A stretch of 64,000 nt of DNA, taken from Streptomyces sp. NBC_00287 (GTDB taxonomy: Bacteria > Actinomycetota > Actinomycetes > Streptomycetales > Streptomycetaceae). Location of the stretch: contig NZ_CP108053.1 of assembly GCF_036173105.1 (NCBI RefSeq), positions 1,178,001 to 1,242,000 of the forward strand. The letters are read 5' to 3'. The notes beneath the pieces were generated by a model. The model was not told the origin of the DNA. It saw nothing but the letters and a program-made list of their open reading frames with translations, and did no database searches. A program made the translations under genes and the position numbers. Shown here piece by piece: positions 36,106 through 44,980 of this stretch (the stretch's first letter is position 1; every line of letters begins with the position of its first letter).

Positions 36106-36758
36106 TCACCACAGAGCTCGTCTTCGTCCGACATGGGGAAGCCCAGTGCAACGTCGACGAAGTCGTAGGCGGTCCCGACACCTGCACCGGACTCACCGAT
36201 CGCGGGTACGCCCAGGTTGAGGCGGCGGCTGACCGGCTAGCCGCAGAGCACGCTGCCAAGCCGTTCACCGCGCTATACGCGGGACCGCGCCTCCGCCTCC
36301 GGCAAACGGGCGAGATCCTCTCCCAGGCGCTCCGGCTGCCTCTGCGAACCGAGCCGGGCCTCGACGGGCCCATACATGGAGCGGCCGATGGGAAGCTCTG
36401 GCACGAGGTGAAGACAGCGGCCGACGGAGGACCACACGCCCACCCGGACACTCCCTGGGCGGAAGGATCCGACACATGGTCTGGCTATCTCCGGCGGGCG
36501 TCTGCCTTCCTGCGGAAGCTCATTGACCAGTATGAGGGCAACCGCGTCCTGTTCGCCGCTCATGGTGAAACCGTCATCGCAGCGCACACGCTCCTCCTCC
36601 CTCTTCCCCCAGGACAGCCCACCGGCTTCGCGGTGGACCACGCCTCCATCACCCGCTGGCAACACCACGGGAACCGACTCGGCCAGCGCCGGTGGATCCT
36701 CGACCGCCACAACGACACGGCCCACCTGATCGTCCGAGAACTGGGAGGCGAGACGTGA
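36102..36758 (+). CDS. Histidine phosphatase family protein
   Basis: A 218-residue phosphoglycerate-mutase-like phosphatase. The catalytic motif is VFVRHGEAQCN, and a second His lies in LFAAHGETV. Members remove phosphate from sugars, nucleotides or intermediates such as alpha-ribazole phosphate. The ATG overlaps the previous stop and the stop overlaps the next GTG. It is the second phosphatase of the operon, and it could undo a phosphate placed by one of the APH-fold kinases; that pairing is inferred. Confidence 0.85.
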   Translation: MITTELVFVRHGEAQCNVDEVVGGPDTCTGLTDRGYAQVEAAADRLAAEHAAKPFTALYAGPRLRLRQTGEILSQALRLPLRTEPGLDGPIHGAADGKLWHEVKTAADGGPHAHPDTPWAEGSDTWSGYLRRASAFLRKLIDQYEGNRVLFAAHGETVIAAHTLLLPLPPGQPTGFAVDHASITRWQHHGNRLGQRRWILDRHNDTAHLIVRELGGET

Positions 36759-37588
36759 TCACATCACTGGCCGACCCTCGCCTCACGTTGGCGCGCCAGG
36801 CCGTAGGGGCGGTTCGCGTCGTGGCCGATCCAGGGCTTCCGCCGCATCTCGTCCGCCTCGTCGACGTCCGCGAAGCCTCCTACGTGGCCAAGCAACACCA
36901 CCGACAAGACCGGTACACGCAGGAGTTGCACGCCTATTCGAGCTGGGGCCGCCACCTCAGCGGCTACGCCGCCCAGCTCGTCGCGCATGACGACTCCACG
37001 GACACACTGCTGTTCACGGCCCTGGAGGGAGCCAACGCCTGCACGGCGCGGCTCAGCCCGGCGGAGAGAGAGCGGATGTACGAGGCGGCGGGTTTGGTGC
37101 TCGGCAGGCTTCACCGCGCGACGGCCGAAGGTCCCGCCCCCAGCAGCGAGTTGGCGACCCGCCTTCTGGGCTGGATCGCAACGGCTGAACAGGGCGGCCT
37201 GATCTCCGCGGACGAGCGCCGGATTCTCCAATCGCACGGTGATGTGCTGGCCGGCACCGTGATGGACCGAGCGGTGTGCCACCTCGACTACCAGCCCAGA
37301 AACTGGCTCGTCGACGCCGAGCAGTTCCGAGTCTGCGACTTCGAACACATGCGACGGGACGCCCGAGTCCGGGACTTCGCCCGGCTCGAGTTCCGTCACT
37401 GGCAGTCCGAACCTCGTCTCCGTGAGGCCTTCTTCACGGGCTACGGCACCCAAATGACGGATGCCGAGCGGCAGTTGCTGGTGTCCTTCGGCGCCATCGA
37501 GGCCGTCACTGCCATCGTCCGCGGCCATGAGCGGAACGCCACCGCCCTCAGCGCCCATGGCCGAGCCGTTCTGGCTCGCCTGGCCTGA
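36755..37588 (+). CDS. APH-fold phosphotransferase
   Basis: A 277-residue aminoglycoside-phosphotransferase-family protein with canonical motifs: CHLDYQPRNWLV (catalytic Asp and Asn) and VCDFEHMRRDARVRDFARLE for the metal-binding Asp. The N-terminal lobe has YVAKQHHRQDRYTQELHAY with the ATP lysine. The role may be self-protection by phosphorylating the product, or a biosynthetic step. GTG at 36755 follows GGGAGG and overlaps the previous stop. It is more canonical than the other APH-fold protein three genes upstream. Confidence 0.83.
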   Translation: MITSLADPRLTLARQAVGAVRVVADPGLPPHLVRLVDVREASYVAKQHHRQDRYTQELHAYSSWGRHLSGYAAQLVAHDDSTDTLLFTALEGANACTARLSPAERERMYEAAGLVLGRLHRATAEGPAPSSELATRLLGWIATAEQGGLISADERRILQSHGDVLAGTVMDRAVCHLDYQPRNWLVDAEQFRVCDFEHMRRDARVRDFARLEFRHWQSEPRLREAFFTGYGTQMTDAERQLLVSFGAIEAVTAIVRGHERNATALSAHGRAVLARLA

Positions 37589-37616
37589 CCGACCAACAAC
37601 TTCCGAGGAGCATCCT

Positions 37617-38612
37617 GTGGCAGCAAGTTCTTCCGGCCCGGCCACGCGGAGAGTGCAGCGTGCCCTGGTGACCGGCTCGGCCGGCTTCATCGGTTCCCAC
37701 CTGGCCGAGACCCTGGCACGGTCCGGAACCACCGTGATCGGCGTCGATCGACGCGATCCCGCCACCGACCGTACGGCGGCGGCCAACCTCACCTCTCTCC
37801 ATGGCCTGCCGTCGTACACGCACATCACGGCCGACCTGGCCACCTGCGCAATCGACCCACTGCTGATCGACGCTGACGTCGTCTTCCATCTGGCAGGGAT
37901 CCCCGGCGTCCGGCCGTCCTGGGGCCCGCGGTTCGTCGATTACGTCAACTGCAACATCTTCGCCACGCAGCGACTGATGGAATCCCTGACACGGATGCAC
38001 GTTCCCCGGCTGGTCGTAGCGTCGTCCTCCAGCGTTTACGGCGCGGCCGTCGGCGGACCGAGCGTCGAGAGCGATCCACCGCATCCGGTATCGCCGTACG
38101 CGGTCACCAAACTCGCGGAGGAACAGCTCTGCCTGGCCCACAGCACCCGCAGCAACTGCCCCACCCGTGTCGTCGCCTTGCGCTACTTCACGGTCTACGG
38201 TCCGAGGCAGCGCCCCGACATGTTCACCCACCGCGCCCTCGAGGCCGCCCTCACGGGGCAGCCTCTGCGTCTCTACGGCAACGGTCACCAGCGCAGGGAC
38301 TTCACCTACATCGACGACGTCGTCAGCGCGACCATGGCTGCCGCGACCACGCCCGAGGCCCAGGGCGTGATCAATGTGGGCGGCGGCGCCAACACGTCCC
38401 TCCTGGAGGTGATCAACGCCGTGAAGCGCGTCGTCGGCAGCGACATCCACATCCACCTGGCAGGCCCGAACGACGGCGACGTCCCCGCTACACGAGCGGA
38501 CCCGAGCAGAGCCCGCCAGCTCCTCGGCTGGCAGCCGAGAGTCGAACTGCACAGCGGTTTGCACCACCAGATGTTGGCCATGGCCCAACCCGTGCATGGC
38601 ACTGCCGCCTAA
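37617..38612 (+). CDS. NAD-dependent sugar epimerase/dehydratase (extended SDR)
   Basis: A 331-residue nucleotide-sugar SDR. The NAD motif is VTGSAGFIGSHLA, the catalytic Ser lies in ASSSSVYG and Tyr/Lys in SPYAVTK. The substrate-binding text LRYFTVYGPRQRPDM resembles UDP-glucuronate or UDP-glucose 4-epimerases. It would shape the sugar used by the glycosyltransferases of this operon. GAGGAG lies six bases before the GTG start. Confidence 0.9.
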   Translation: MAASSSGPATRRVQRALVTGSAGFIGSHLAETLARSGTTVIGVDRRDPATDRTAAANLTSLHGLPSYTHITADLATCAIDPLLIDADVVFHLAGIPGVRPSWGPRFVDYVNCNIFATQRLMESLTRMHVPRLVVASSSSVYGAAVGGPSVESDPPHPVSPYAVTKLAEEQLCLAHSTRSNCPTRVVALRYFTVYGPRQRPDMFTHRALEAALTGQPLRLYGNGHQRRDFTYIDDVVSATMAAATTPEAQGVINVGGGANTSLLEVINAVKRVVGSDIHIHLAGPNDGDVPATRADPSRARQLLGWQPRVELHSGLHHQMLAMAQPVHGTAA

Positions 38613-38638
38613 CGCCCGGACATCTCTCCGGAGTTGCC

Positions 38639-39760
38639 GTGGAGAGCCCAGAACAGGCACGGTTCGACGCCTACTTCCGCCGCATCACCGGCGAATTCCC
38701 CACCACCGGTGACGTCTCATCCTTGATCATCACCCATCTGCTGCCTGAGCGCCCTGCCTTCCTGTCCGCGATGGCCCGCACCACCGTGGTCGCTGCCGTA
38801 TTGCCCAAGCCCAGATCCATCAACCCAGCGACCCTTGCCGACATCCAACACACCTACCATGTCGTCGATCTCAGCCGAGAGACATTCGCCGACCCGACCA
38901 CGGCGCTCGGCTTCCTGGAGGACACCGTCGCCGGCCGAGACGTCGTACTGCTCGACATCGGGGGCTACTTCGCGCCCAGCCTCTACACGCTCGTCGCCAA
39001 GTTCTCAGGAAGGATCCGCGGAGTCGTCGAGGACACCGAGAACGGCCACCAGCGCTACGAGGCACTCGGCCCGCTCCCCTGCCCCGTGTTCTCCGTCGCC
39101 CGCTCCCCGCTGAAGCACTGCGAGGACCACCTCGTCGGCAGGTCCATCGTCTTCTCCACCGAGGCACTCGTACGCACGCGGGGCGACATCCTCACCGGCC
39201 GAGCCGCCTGCGTCATCGGGTTCGGCAAGGTGGGACGCGCCATCGCCCAAACCCTGCGCGCCGACGACCTGCGGGTGACCGTCTTCGATACCGACCCGGT
39301 ACAGCGAGTACTGGCAACCTCCCAAGGCTTCCGTACGACGGCATCGCGCACCGAGGCCCTCCATGACGCCGAGCTCGTGCTCTGCGCCACCGGCAATTCA
39401 GCACTGCGGCAACGCGACTTCGCGGCCCTCCGAAACGGTGCGTACGTCGCGTCGGTGACCTCGTCCGAGGACGAACTCGAACTGGGAACGCTCGCAGGGC
39501 TCTACCAACGCACCACGGTCAGCCCTCAGCTCACTCGGTACGAGATGACCGGCCACTACTTCTACGTCCTGGCGGACGGAGGAGCCGTGAATTTCACCCA
39601 TGGCGCGTCCGTAGGCACATACATCCACCTGGTCCAAGCCGAGATCATCGCCGCCACAGCAGCCCTGTCTTGCAGCGACCATGCAGCAGGGCTGCACAAA
39701 GTCCCGCCGTCCGAACGCCGCACGATCGCATCGATCTGGCTCGACCACTTCACCGGGTGA
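38639..39760 (+). CDS. S-adenosylhomocysteinase-like protein
   Basis: A 373-residue protein related to S-adenosylhomocysteinase. The NAD-binding part is CVIGFGKVGRAIAQTLRADD, and YVLADGGAVNFTHG matches the SAHH end region (LAEGRLVNLG). It is about 60-100 residues shorter than true SAHH and lacks the clear N-terminal substrate motifs and C-terminal Lys-Tyr tail, so it may act on a different nucleoside thioether or only oxidise a nucleoside 3'-hydroxyl. GTG was chosen as start. It is unusual inside an operon of this kind and fits nucleoside chemistry. Confidence 0.72.
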   Translation: MESPEQARFDAYFRRITGEFPTTGDVSSLIITHLLPERPAFLSAMARTTVVAAVLPKPRSINPATLADIQHTYHVVDLSRETFADPTTALGFLEDTVAGRDVVLLDIGGYFAPSLYTLVAKFSGRIRGVVEDTENGHQRYEALGPLPCPVFSVARSPLKHCEDHLVGRSIVFSTEALVRTRGDILTGRAACVIGFGKVGRAIAQTLRADDLRVTVFDTDPVQRVLATSQGFRTTASRTEALHDAELVLCATGNSALRQRDFAALRNGAYVASVTSSEDELELGTLAGLYQRTTVSPQLTRYEMTGHYFYVLADGGAVNFTHGASVGTYIHLVQAEIIAATAALSCSDHAAGLHKVPPSERRTIASIWLDHFTG

Positions 39761-39764
39761 TCAC

Positions 39765-39970
39765 ATGACGGTGCCCCGTACCCACCTCCGCGGCGCGACT
39801 ATCGCGTACCTGCACCGCCACCCCCACGAAGCCGGAACACTCACGTCGCCGTTCAACGCCCTGTCCGACCCCACATCCCGTACTACGTATCCCGCACACG
39901 TGACGTGTCGTGCTGTGGTGATCAACGACGACGACCTGGTGCTGCACATTCACCACAAGGCGACGGGAAT
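39765..39970 (+). pseudogene. NUDIX-type gene truncated by the IS3 element
   Basis: Starts at an ATG two bases after the SAHH-like stop. About 68 codons are native and end in text typical of the N-terminal strand of a NUDIX fold (HVTCRAVVINDDDLVLHIHH). The frame then runs into the IS3 end and stops at 40004. The Nudix box is missing, so the product cannot be active. The rest of the gene is not found on the other side of the element. Confidence 0.7.
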
Positions 39971-40013
39971 TGAGGGGCCTCGCGTTTTCCGGACAGGCTT
40001 CTGACCGTCTATT

Positions 40014-40877
40014 TCACGCGGCGGTTCGCAACTTCTCGTACTCGGCGTGGACTTCGCGCGGAGGGCGGTAACCCACCGCCGAGTGAAGGCGCTTGCGATT
40101 GTACCAGAATTCGATGTAGCGAGTGATGTCCCGCCGAGCGGCCTCGCGAGTCAGGTAAGTCACCCTTGATACACGCTCGTTCTTCAGGGCGCCGAAGAAT
40201 GATTCGGCCATGGCGTTGTCGAAACAGATGCCGGTGCGGCCGGCAGATCTGCGGAGACCGAACCGGTCGAGTGTCTTCCCGAACTCGGCTGACATGTAGT
40301 TGCTTCCGCGGTCGGAGTGAAATATCGCACCCTTCGAGAGGTTCCTGTTCCGTGCCGCGTTGCGGATCGCCCTGGATATCAGCGGGGTTTGGTAGTGGTC
40401 GTCCATCGCATAACCGATGATTTCCTTCGTGCAGCAGTCGATGACCGTTGCGAGGTACAGCCAGCCTTCCCCGGTCGCGATGTAGGTAATGTCGCCGACG
40501 AGTTTTTCGCCGGGTGTGTCAGCGGTGAAGTTGCGGCCGACGAGGTCCGGCACCTGGCCGGTCGTGGCCTGGGTGAGGCTCAACCGCTTCGGCCGCGGCT
40601 GGCAGGGCTCAAGGCCCAGCTCGCGCATGAGCCGGCGGACCAGTTCCAGGCCGGCGGTGACGCCCCAGCGGACCAGCTGAGCCTGGACGCGTCGGTGCCC
40701 GTAGGTACCGTCGGACATGTCGAAGGTTTTCTCGATGAGCAGTTTCAGTTCCTCGCGCCGCTGGGCCGTCGCGGATTCCGGGCGGGATCGCCAGTCGTAG
40801 TAGCCAGATCTGGAGACGCCGAGCCGGCCGCACATGAACTCGACGCTGTATGCGCACTCCGTAGTGTCGAGCCGCAT
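40014..40877 (-). CDS. IS3 transposase OrfB (DDE integrase core)
   Basis: 287 residues from the ATG at 40877; the same frame is open up to the intron joint at 40935. The DDE core has VGDITYIATGEG (D), HSDRGSNYMS (D) and the downstream Glu in NAMAESFFGALKNE. An HTH_21-type region precedes the core. In the native element it is made as an OrfAB fusion by -1 frameshifting at an AAAAAAG heptamer, but the intron now separates that heptamer from orfB. Confidence 0.9.
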   Translation of the reverse strand: MRLDTTECAYSVEFMCGRLGVSRSGYYDWRSRPESATAQRREELKLLIEKTFDMSDGTYGHRRVQAQLVRWGVTAGLELVRRLMRELGLEPCQPRPKRLSLTQATTGQVPDLVGRNFTADTPGEKLVGDITYIATGEGWLYLATVIDCCTKEIIGYAMDDHYQTPLISRAIRNAARNRNLSKGAIFHSDRGSNYMSAEFGKTLDRFGLRRSAGRTGICFDNAMAESFFGALKNERVSRVTYLTREAARRDITRYIEFWYNRKRLHSAVGYRPPREVHAEYEKLRTAA

Positions 40878-40975
40878 CTCGTCGATGAACTCGTACTTGC
40901 TTGCTACCGGGGATCCTTCGCGAAGTACGCTGCGGGTCGGGTGGCCCGGGGGAATTTCACCCCCGGGCTCCCACA

Positions 40976-41009
40976 GATCCCGGCGTGACAGTCTCCCGTC
41001 ACCGGGCTC
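40976..41009 (-). ncRNA. Group II intron domain V
   Basis: A 34-base hairpin starting GAGCCCGGTGACGG with a GAGA loop and ending CACGCCGGGATC, with the catalytic AGC triad near its 5' side. Length and layout match domain V. A second stem (CCCGGGGG / CCCCCGGG) follows at about 40943-40968 and would be domain VI with the branch-point A. Confidence 0.8.
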
Positions 41010-41021
41010 CTATTATCCTGA

Positions 41022-42275
41022 TCACCAGATCGAGTGGACCCATTTCCAGTGGGCGAAGAAGAGCGGGTACGCGGTGGTGACCTGCTTCCATCGCCGGTGG
41101 AAATTCTTGAAGGTCTTCAGCCGCCGATATTTCTTGCGGACCCAGCGCATCAGGTAGTAGTTGATGCGCTTGAGGAGGGGATACAACTCGGTGCGATAGA
41201 ACGCACCGTAGTACTGCATCCAGCCGCGGATGATGGGGTTGAGCCATCGCGCGAACTCGCCGAGGGTGTAGCCGATGTGCATGTGGAGCCGCCAGGAGCG
41301 GACCTCCGTGCTCATCTTCTTGAGGGCGTCCTTGCTGGGCGCCGGAAGGAATGAAGTGAAGATCTTTCCGTTCCGGTTTCGCGCTGGACGACGCTGGAAC
41401 GTGAAACCGAGGAAGGTGAACGACGTTGCCGCGACCCCGTCGTGGCGCCCGTCTCTTCCGCAGTACACGATCCGGGTCTTGGCCGGGTGCAGTTGCAGGC
41501 CGACCTCTTCCATCCTGTCCCCGATCGCCTTCAGGACCGCACGGGCCCGGCGTTCGGAGTCGCAGTGCACGACTGCGTCATCCGCGTAGCGTTCGAACTG
41601 GACGTCCGGAAAGTTCCGGGAGAGCCACAGATCGAATGCATAGTGCAGAAACAGGTTCGCCAGCACGGGAGAAACCGCTGAACCTTGTGGGGTTCCGCGA
41701 TCTCGCTGCCGCAAGGTGCCGTCGGGAAGTTGCAGTGGAGCGGAAAGCCACCGCTTCACATACAACACGACCCACGCGGCATCGGTATGGGTTTCCACCG
41801 CCTTGATGACGAGGTCCCAGCGGACGCTGTCGAAGAATTTGGAGACATCGAGATCGACGGCCCACTTCTTCTTCCAGCACCGCCGCCGGCATACCTCAAC
41901 CGCGTTCAGAGCCGACCTGCCCGGCCGGTAGCCGTAGGAGTCCGGGTGGAACACCGGCTCCACCCGCTTCTCCAGATGAGCGGCCACCACCGTCTGGGCG
42001 ATTCTGTCCGCGACCGTGGGCACACCGAGCAAACGAACCCCATCGCCGTGCGACTTCGGGATTTCCACGCCTTTCACCGGAGGAGGAAAGTAGCTTCCCG
42101 AGGACATCCGATTCCAGATCTTATAGAGGTTCCCCTTCAGATCCTTCTCGAACTCCTCGATCGTGCAGCCATCCACCCCCGGAGCACCCTGATTGTCCTT
42201 GACCTTCAGGTACGCCTCCCAGACCTCTGTCTTTGATATCTCGAACGACTTGATCTGTGACTTCAGCTCGCCCAC
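41022..42275 (-). CDS. ltrA: Group II intron reverse transcriptase/maturase
   Basis: 417 residues. RT blocks run from about residue 60: RLLGVPTVADRIAQTVV, VDLDVSKFFDSVRWDL, RGTPQGSAVSPVLANLFL and the active-site ERYADDAVVH. The maturase (X) region follows near residue 330 (GWMQYYGAFYRTELYPLLKR). There is no C-terminal HNH endonuclease domain, so spread would rely on replication forks or cut targets. The GTG at 42275 has GGGAGGAG four bases upstream; the longer frame up to 42629 is intron RNA sequence and not the start. Confidence 0.92.
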   Translation of the reverse strand: MGELKSQIKSFEISKTEVWEAYLKVKDNQGAPGVDGCTIEEFEKDLKGNLYKIWNRMSSGSYFPPPVKGVEIPKSHGDGVRLLGVPTVADRIAQTVVAAHLEKRVEPVFHPDSYGYRPGRSALNAVEVCRRRCWKKKWAVDLDVSKFFDSVRWDLVIKAVETHTDAAWVVLYVKRWLSAPLQLPDGTLRQRDRGTPQGSAVSPVLANLFLHYAFDLWLSRNFPDVQFERYADDAVVHCDSERRARAVLKAIGDRMEEVGLQLHPAKTRIVYCGRDGRHDGVAATSFTFLGFTFQRRPARNRNGKIFTSFLPAPSKDALKKMSTEVRSWRLHMHIGYTLGEFARWLNPIIRGWMQYYGAFYRTELYPLLKRINYYLMRWVRKKYRRLKTFKNFHRRWKQVTTAYPLFFAHWKWVHSIW

Positions 42276-42847
42276 GCAGCTCCTCCCAGGGAACTCCTGG
42301 TTGACCGAACAAACGAACCACGGACAATCCGGCCCCTTCGCTCCGCTCCCACCGCGCCCAGCAGGAGGTTCACCGCTACTACGAACCGGTCCGCCAACAC
42401 ACCTCGCATCGGTACTCAGTTCCTCGCGGGTTGTCCGCTTGGAAGGCTCCCTTTCACAACACCGCGTGAAATACGCAGAGTTGAGGCATCGAAGTGTGCC
42501 TTCCCACGTTCCGCACGAAAGCAGCAGACCAGATTCACGTCGCCTCCACGCCGGGCACCACCTGGCCAGTAAACGGGTTTCCGCCAGACTCATCCCGGGC
42601 CAAAAAGTAACACCCGGTTCTGATGCCATTTCATCAATAACGACGCGTCAACAGCGATCCCCTGCAAGGGGACTGCGCTCCGTCTCCCTGATCCCCACCT
42701 GACGCCTCACGGGCGCCTTTTCCACAGTCGCTCACCACGGTCGCGTCACCGCTTCCGCAGCATGTGGCGGTTTGAAGCCTCCCCCCGCAGGGCGACTCCG
42801 AAGGGCCGAAAGTCCTTCATCTCTCGTGCAGCACCGCGTTCAGCTAC

Positions 42848-43144
42848 TCAACTACCGCAAGCAGCCTCCCGCGTTCGTGGCACACCTTTTTTCAGGAAGG
42901 TTACTTCCATCTCCAGCTCGCGGTTGCGTCGTTCGAGTTCCTTCAGGCGCGCCCGCTCGTTCACCGTCAGTTCCGCATCGGGAGCCGGTTCCTGCTGCTT
43001 CTGGTGCTTCTTGACCCAGCCGCGCAGTGTCTCCGGGTTCAGTTCAAGCTCCCGGGCGACTTCGGAGATCGTCTTGCTCGACCTCAACGCGATCTGGATG
43101 GCTTCCTCGCGGAACTCCGGCGAGTACTTACTGGGTGGCGCCAC
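42848..43144 (-). CDS. IS3 OrfA, interrupted near its end by the intron
   Basis: Without splicing it reads 98 residues; the first 86 are IS3 OrfA: a helix-turn-helix (TISEVARELELNPETLRGWV) and a leucine-zipper-like coil (RARLKELERRNRELEMEVTFL). The last 12 residues come from the intron. Spliced RNA restores the native tail. OrfA binds the IS ends and partners OrfB. Confidence 0.88.
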   Translation of the reverse strand: MAPPSKYSPEFREEAIQIALRSSKTISEVARELELNPETLRGWVKKHQKQQEPAPDAELTVNERARLKELERRNRELEMEVTFLKKGVPRTREAACGS

Positions 43145-43219
43145 TTCTTCCTCGTTTCCTGTTCAGGACAACCCTATTGGGTCCGTGTCCGGAAACTTCG
43201 TGGCCCCCCAAAACCCTAG

Positions 43220-44962
43220 AAACTAGAGGCCTTCTTCCTGGACGCAGATGACTATCTCGGTCCGGAGGCCTTGGAGCGCATGGTGGCGATGGCCGACGAG
43301 AACGGCACTGACATAGTCCTCGGCAAAATGGTCGGCGTCGGGGGGCGCGGGGCACCCACTTCAATGTTCCGGCGCAACCAGCCGAAGACCGACGTCTTCT
43401 CGTCCCGCGTGTACTGGACGCTCAACCCCATGAACCTGTTCCGTCGGGAACTGCTCGAACGCCACCACCTCAGGTTCCCCGCGGATCTCTCAATCGGCGA
43501 GGACCAGCTGTTCGTCGGCGCGGCCTACCTGCAGGCGTCCGGCATCTCCGTGCTGGCCGACTATGACTGTCTGTACTGGGTGCTGCGGGAAGACGAGGGC
43601 AACATCACTCGTCGAACCTCCGGCTCGGAGCCCCGACTGCGGTTCCTGCCGCATGTGATCGACATGATCCTCGACAACGTGCCGCCCGGTGCAGACCGCG
43701 ACCACCTGGCGCACCGCCACCTGACCGTGGAGGTCCAGGAGGCTCTGTGCAGTCAGCTGGTGCACGAATCACGCGAGATGCAGCTGAAGATGCTGCGGCA
43801 GTTCGCCGAGATCATCGAGCCGCTCTGGCACGAGGGCATGAATGACCGACTCTCGGCCATGGCCCGGCTGCGACTGCACCTGATTCGCCATCTCATGCTC
43901 GACGAACTGCTCGACGTCATCTCCTTCGAGGAGGGTCTCGCCGAGAGCAAGGTCGCCACACCCGTAATGGTCGACAACGGTAGGGCGCTCGCCCGATACC
44001 CGTTCCTCCGCGACCCCGACCGCGCCATCCCGGACGTTTGCTACGACGTCACCGCCCAGCTCGCCGCTCGCCACCACGTCACGCGTGCCGACCTCCGCGG
44101 TACGACGCTTTACCTGGCCGGTCACGCCTACCTCCACCGCGTCGAAACTCGCGACGTAACCACGGAGCTCGTCCTGCGGGAGCGCGACAGCGCGATGGAG
44201 TTCCGGCTGCCCGTCACGCACACCGACTCCCCCGGCGTCGGAGCCGACGAAGACGAAGGACGGTTCACATACGACCGAGCCGGATTCGACGTCGCCGTCG
44301 ACGTGCTCACAGCCGCCGAGGGCCGCCCACTTGAGGACGGACTGTGGGACGTCTCGCTCGCCATCGGCGCACAGGGCGTCACTCGCGAGGTTCGCATCGG
44401 CAGCAAGCGAGCTGCCCAAGTCTCAGCTAAAGCAGCGACACACGTGGTCAACGCTCTGGAAGAGCTCCGCGCTGTCACCGCCTACACCACCCGCCCACAT
44501 GGCAACTTCACCCTCGATCTCGGTGAACGAAAGCACGAGGTGCTGCCGCTGCTTGAGATCGACGACAGCGTCCGCTGGGCCCCGGAGGTACCCACGGAGC
44601 TGGAGTTCACCGGCCGGTGCAAGCTCGCCGCATACCCGGAGGGCACACTCAACGTGGTCCTGAAGGACGACTGCGGCGCCACAGCCCTCTTCCCAGCCTG
44701 CCAGCTGCACGAGGGGGGAGAGGACTTCGTCGTACGGATTCCGGTGAACACTCTGCCCACTGGTCTGTGGAGGGGTGAACTCCAGCTCGGGAAGTGGACT
44801 TTGCCTCTGCCTGAGCTGCCAGGCGGTCTGGCACCGGCCAAGTGGCGCCGTCGAGGCCTGCCCTGGTACGCCAAGCCCGCCCGCGACAGCGGTGGCACCT
44901 TTGTCCTCCAGGTGGCTAGGACAGACCTCGTCAAGGCGCTCACCCAGCGCATCGCTCCCTGA
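43220..44962 (+). pseudogene. GT2-type glycosyltransferase lacking its N-terminus
   Basis: The frame opens directly at the IS3 end. It begins with FFLDADDYLGPEALERM, the DXD part of a GT2 domain, so about 90 N-terminal residues, including the nucleotide-binding strand, are missing. The rest (about 575 residues) has the acceptor-site text LSIGEDQLFVGAAYLQASG and a long beta-rich C-terminal region, as in teichoic-acid or exopolysaccharide transferases. An internal ATG at 43271 would give a non-functional product. The start was removed by the IS or by a deletion joined to it. Confidence 0.8.
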
Positions 44963-44980
44963 ACACCGCCCGGCGCCCCA

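Larger units (their letters stand above)
40936..42885 (-). mobile_element. Group II intron with reverse transcriptase, inserted in IS3 orfA
   Basis: 1,950 bp on the minus strand. The 5' end is GTGTG, matching the GUGYG consensus, and the 3' end is CACCCGAC. Removing it joins ...CTGAAAAAAG to CCGCAGCG..., which restores the family-typical OrfA tail FLKKAAAYFAKDPR and a stop, and rebuilds the frameshift site. A domain V hairpin and a domain VI-like stem lie at the 3' end. This splice logic makes the boundaries confident. Confidence 0.9.
39971..43210. mobile_element. IS3-family element interrupted by a group II intron
   Basis: The ends share an inverted repeat: GGGGCC-x-CG-xxx-TTTCCGGACA reads inward from both sides. 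Inside are orfA and orfB of an IS3-family element on the minus strand, separated by a group II intron. No target duplication flanks it, and the genes on its two sides do not match, so it probably sits at a recombination or deletion joint. The exact outer ends could be off by a few bases. Confidence 0.75.

Noticed and set aside
42276..42629. N-terminal extension of the reverse transcriptase
   Set aside because: It falls in intron RNA domains and has no RT-like text; the GTG at 42275 has a strong ribosome binding site.
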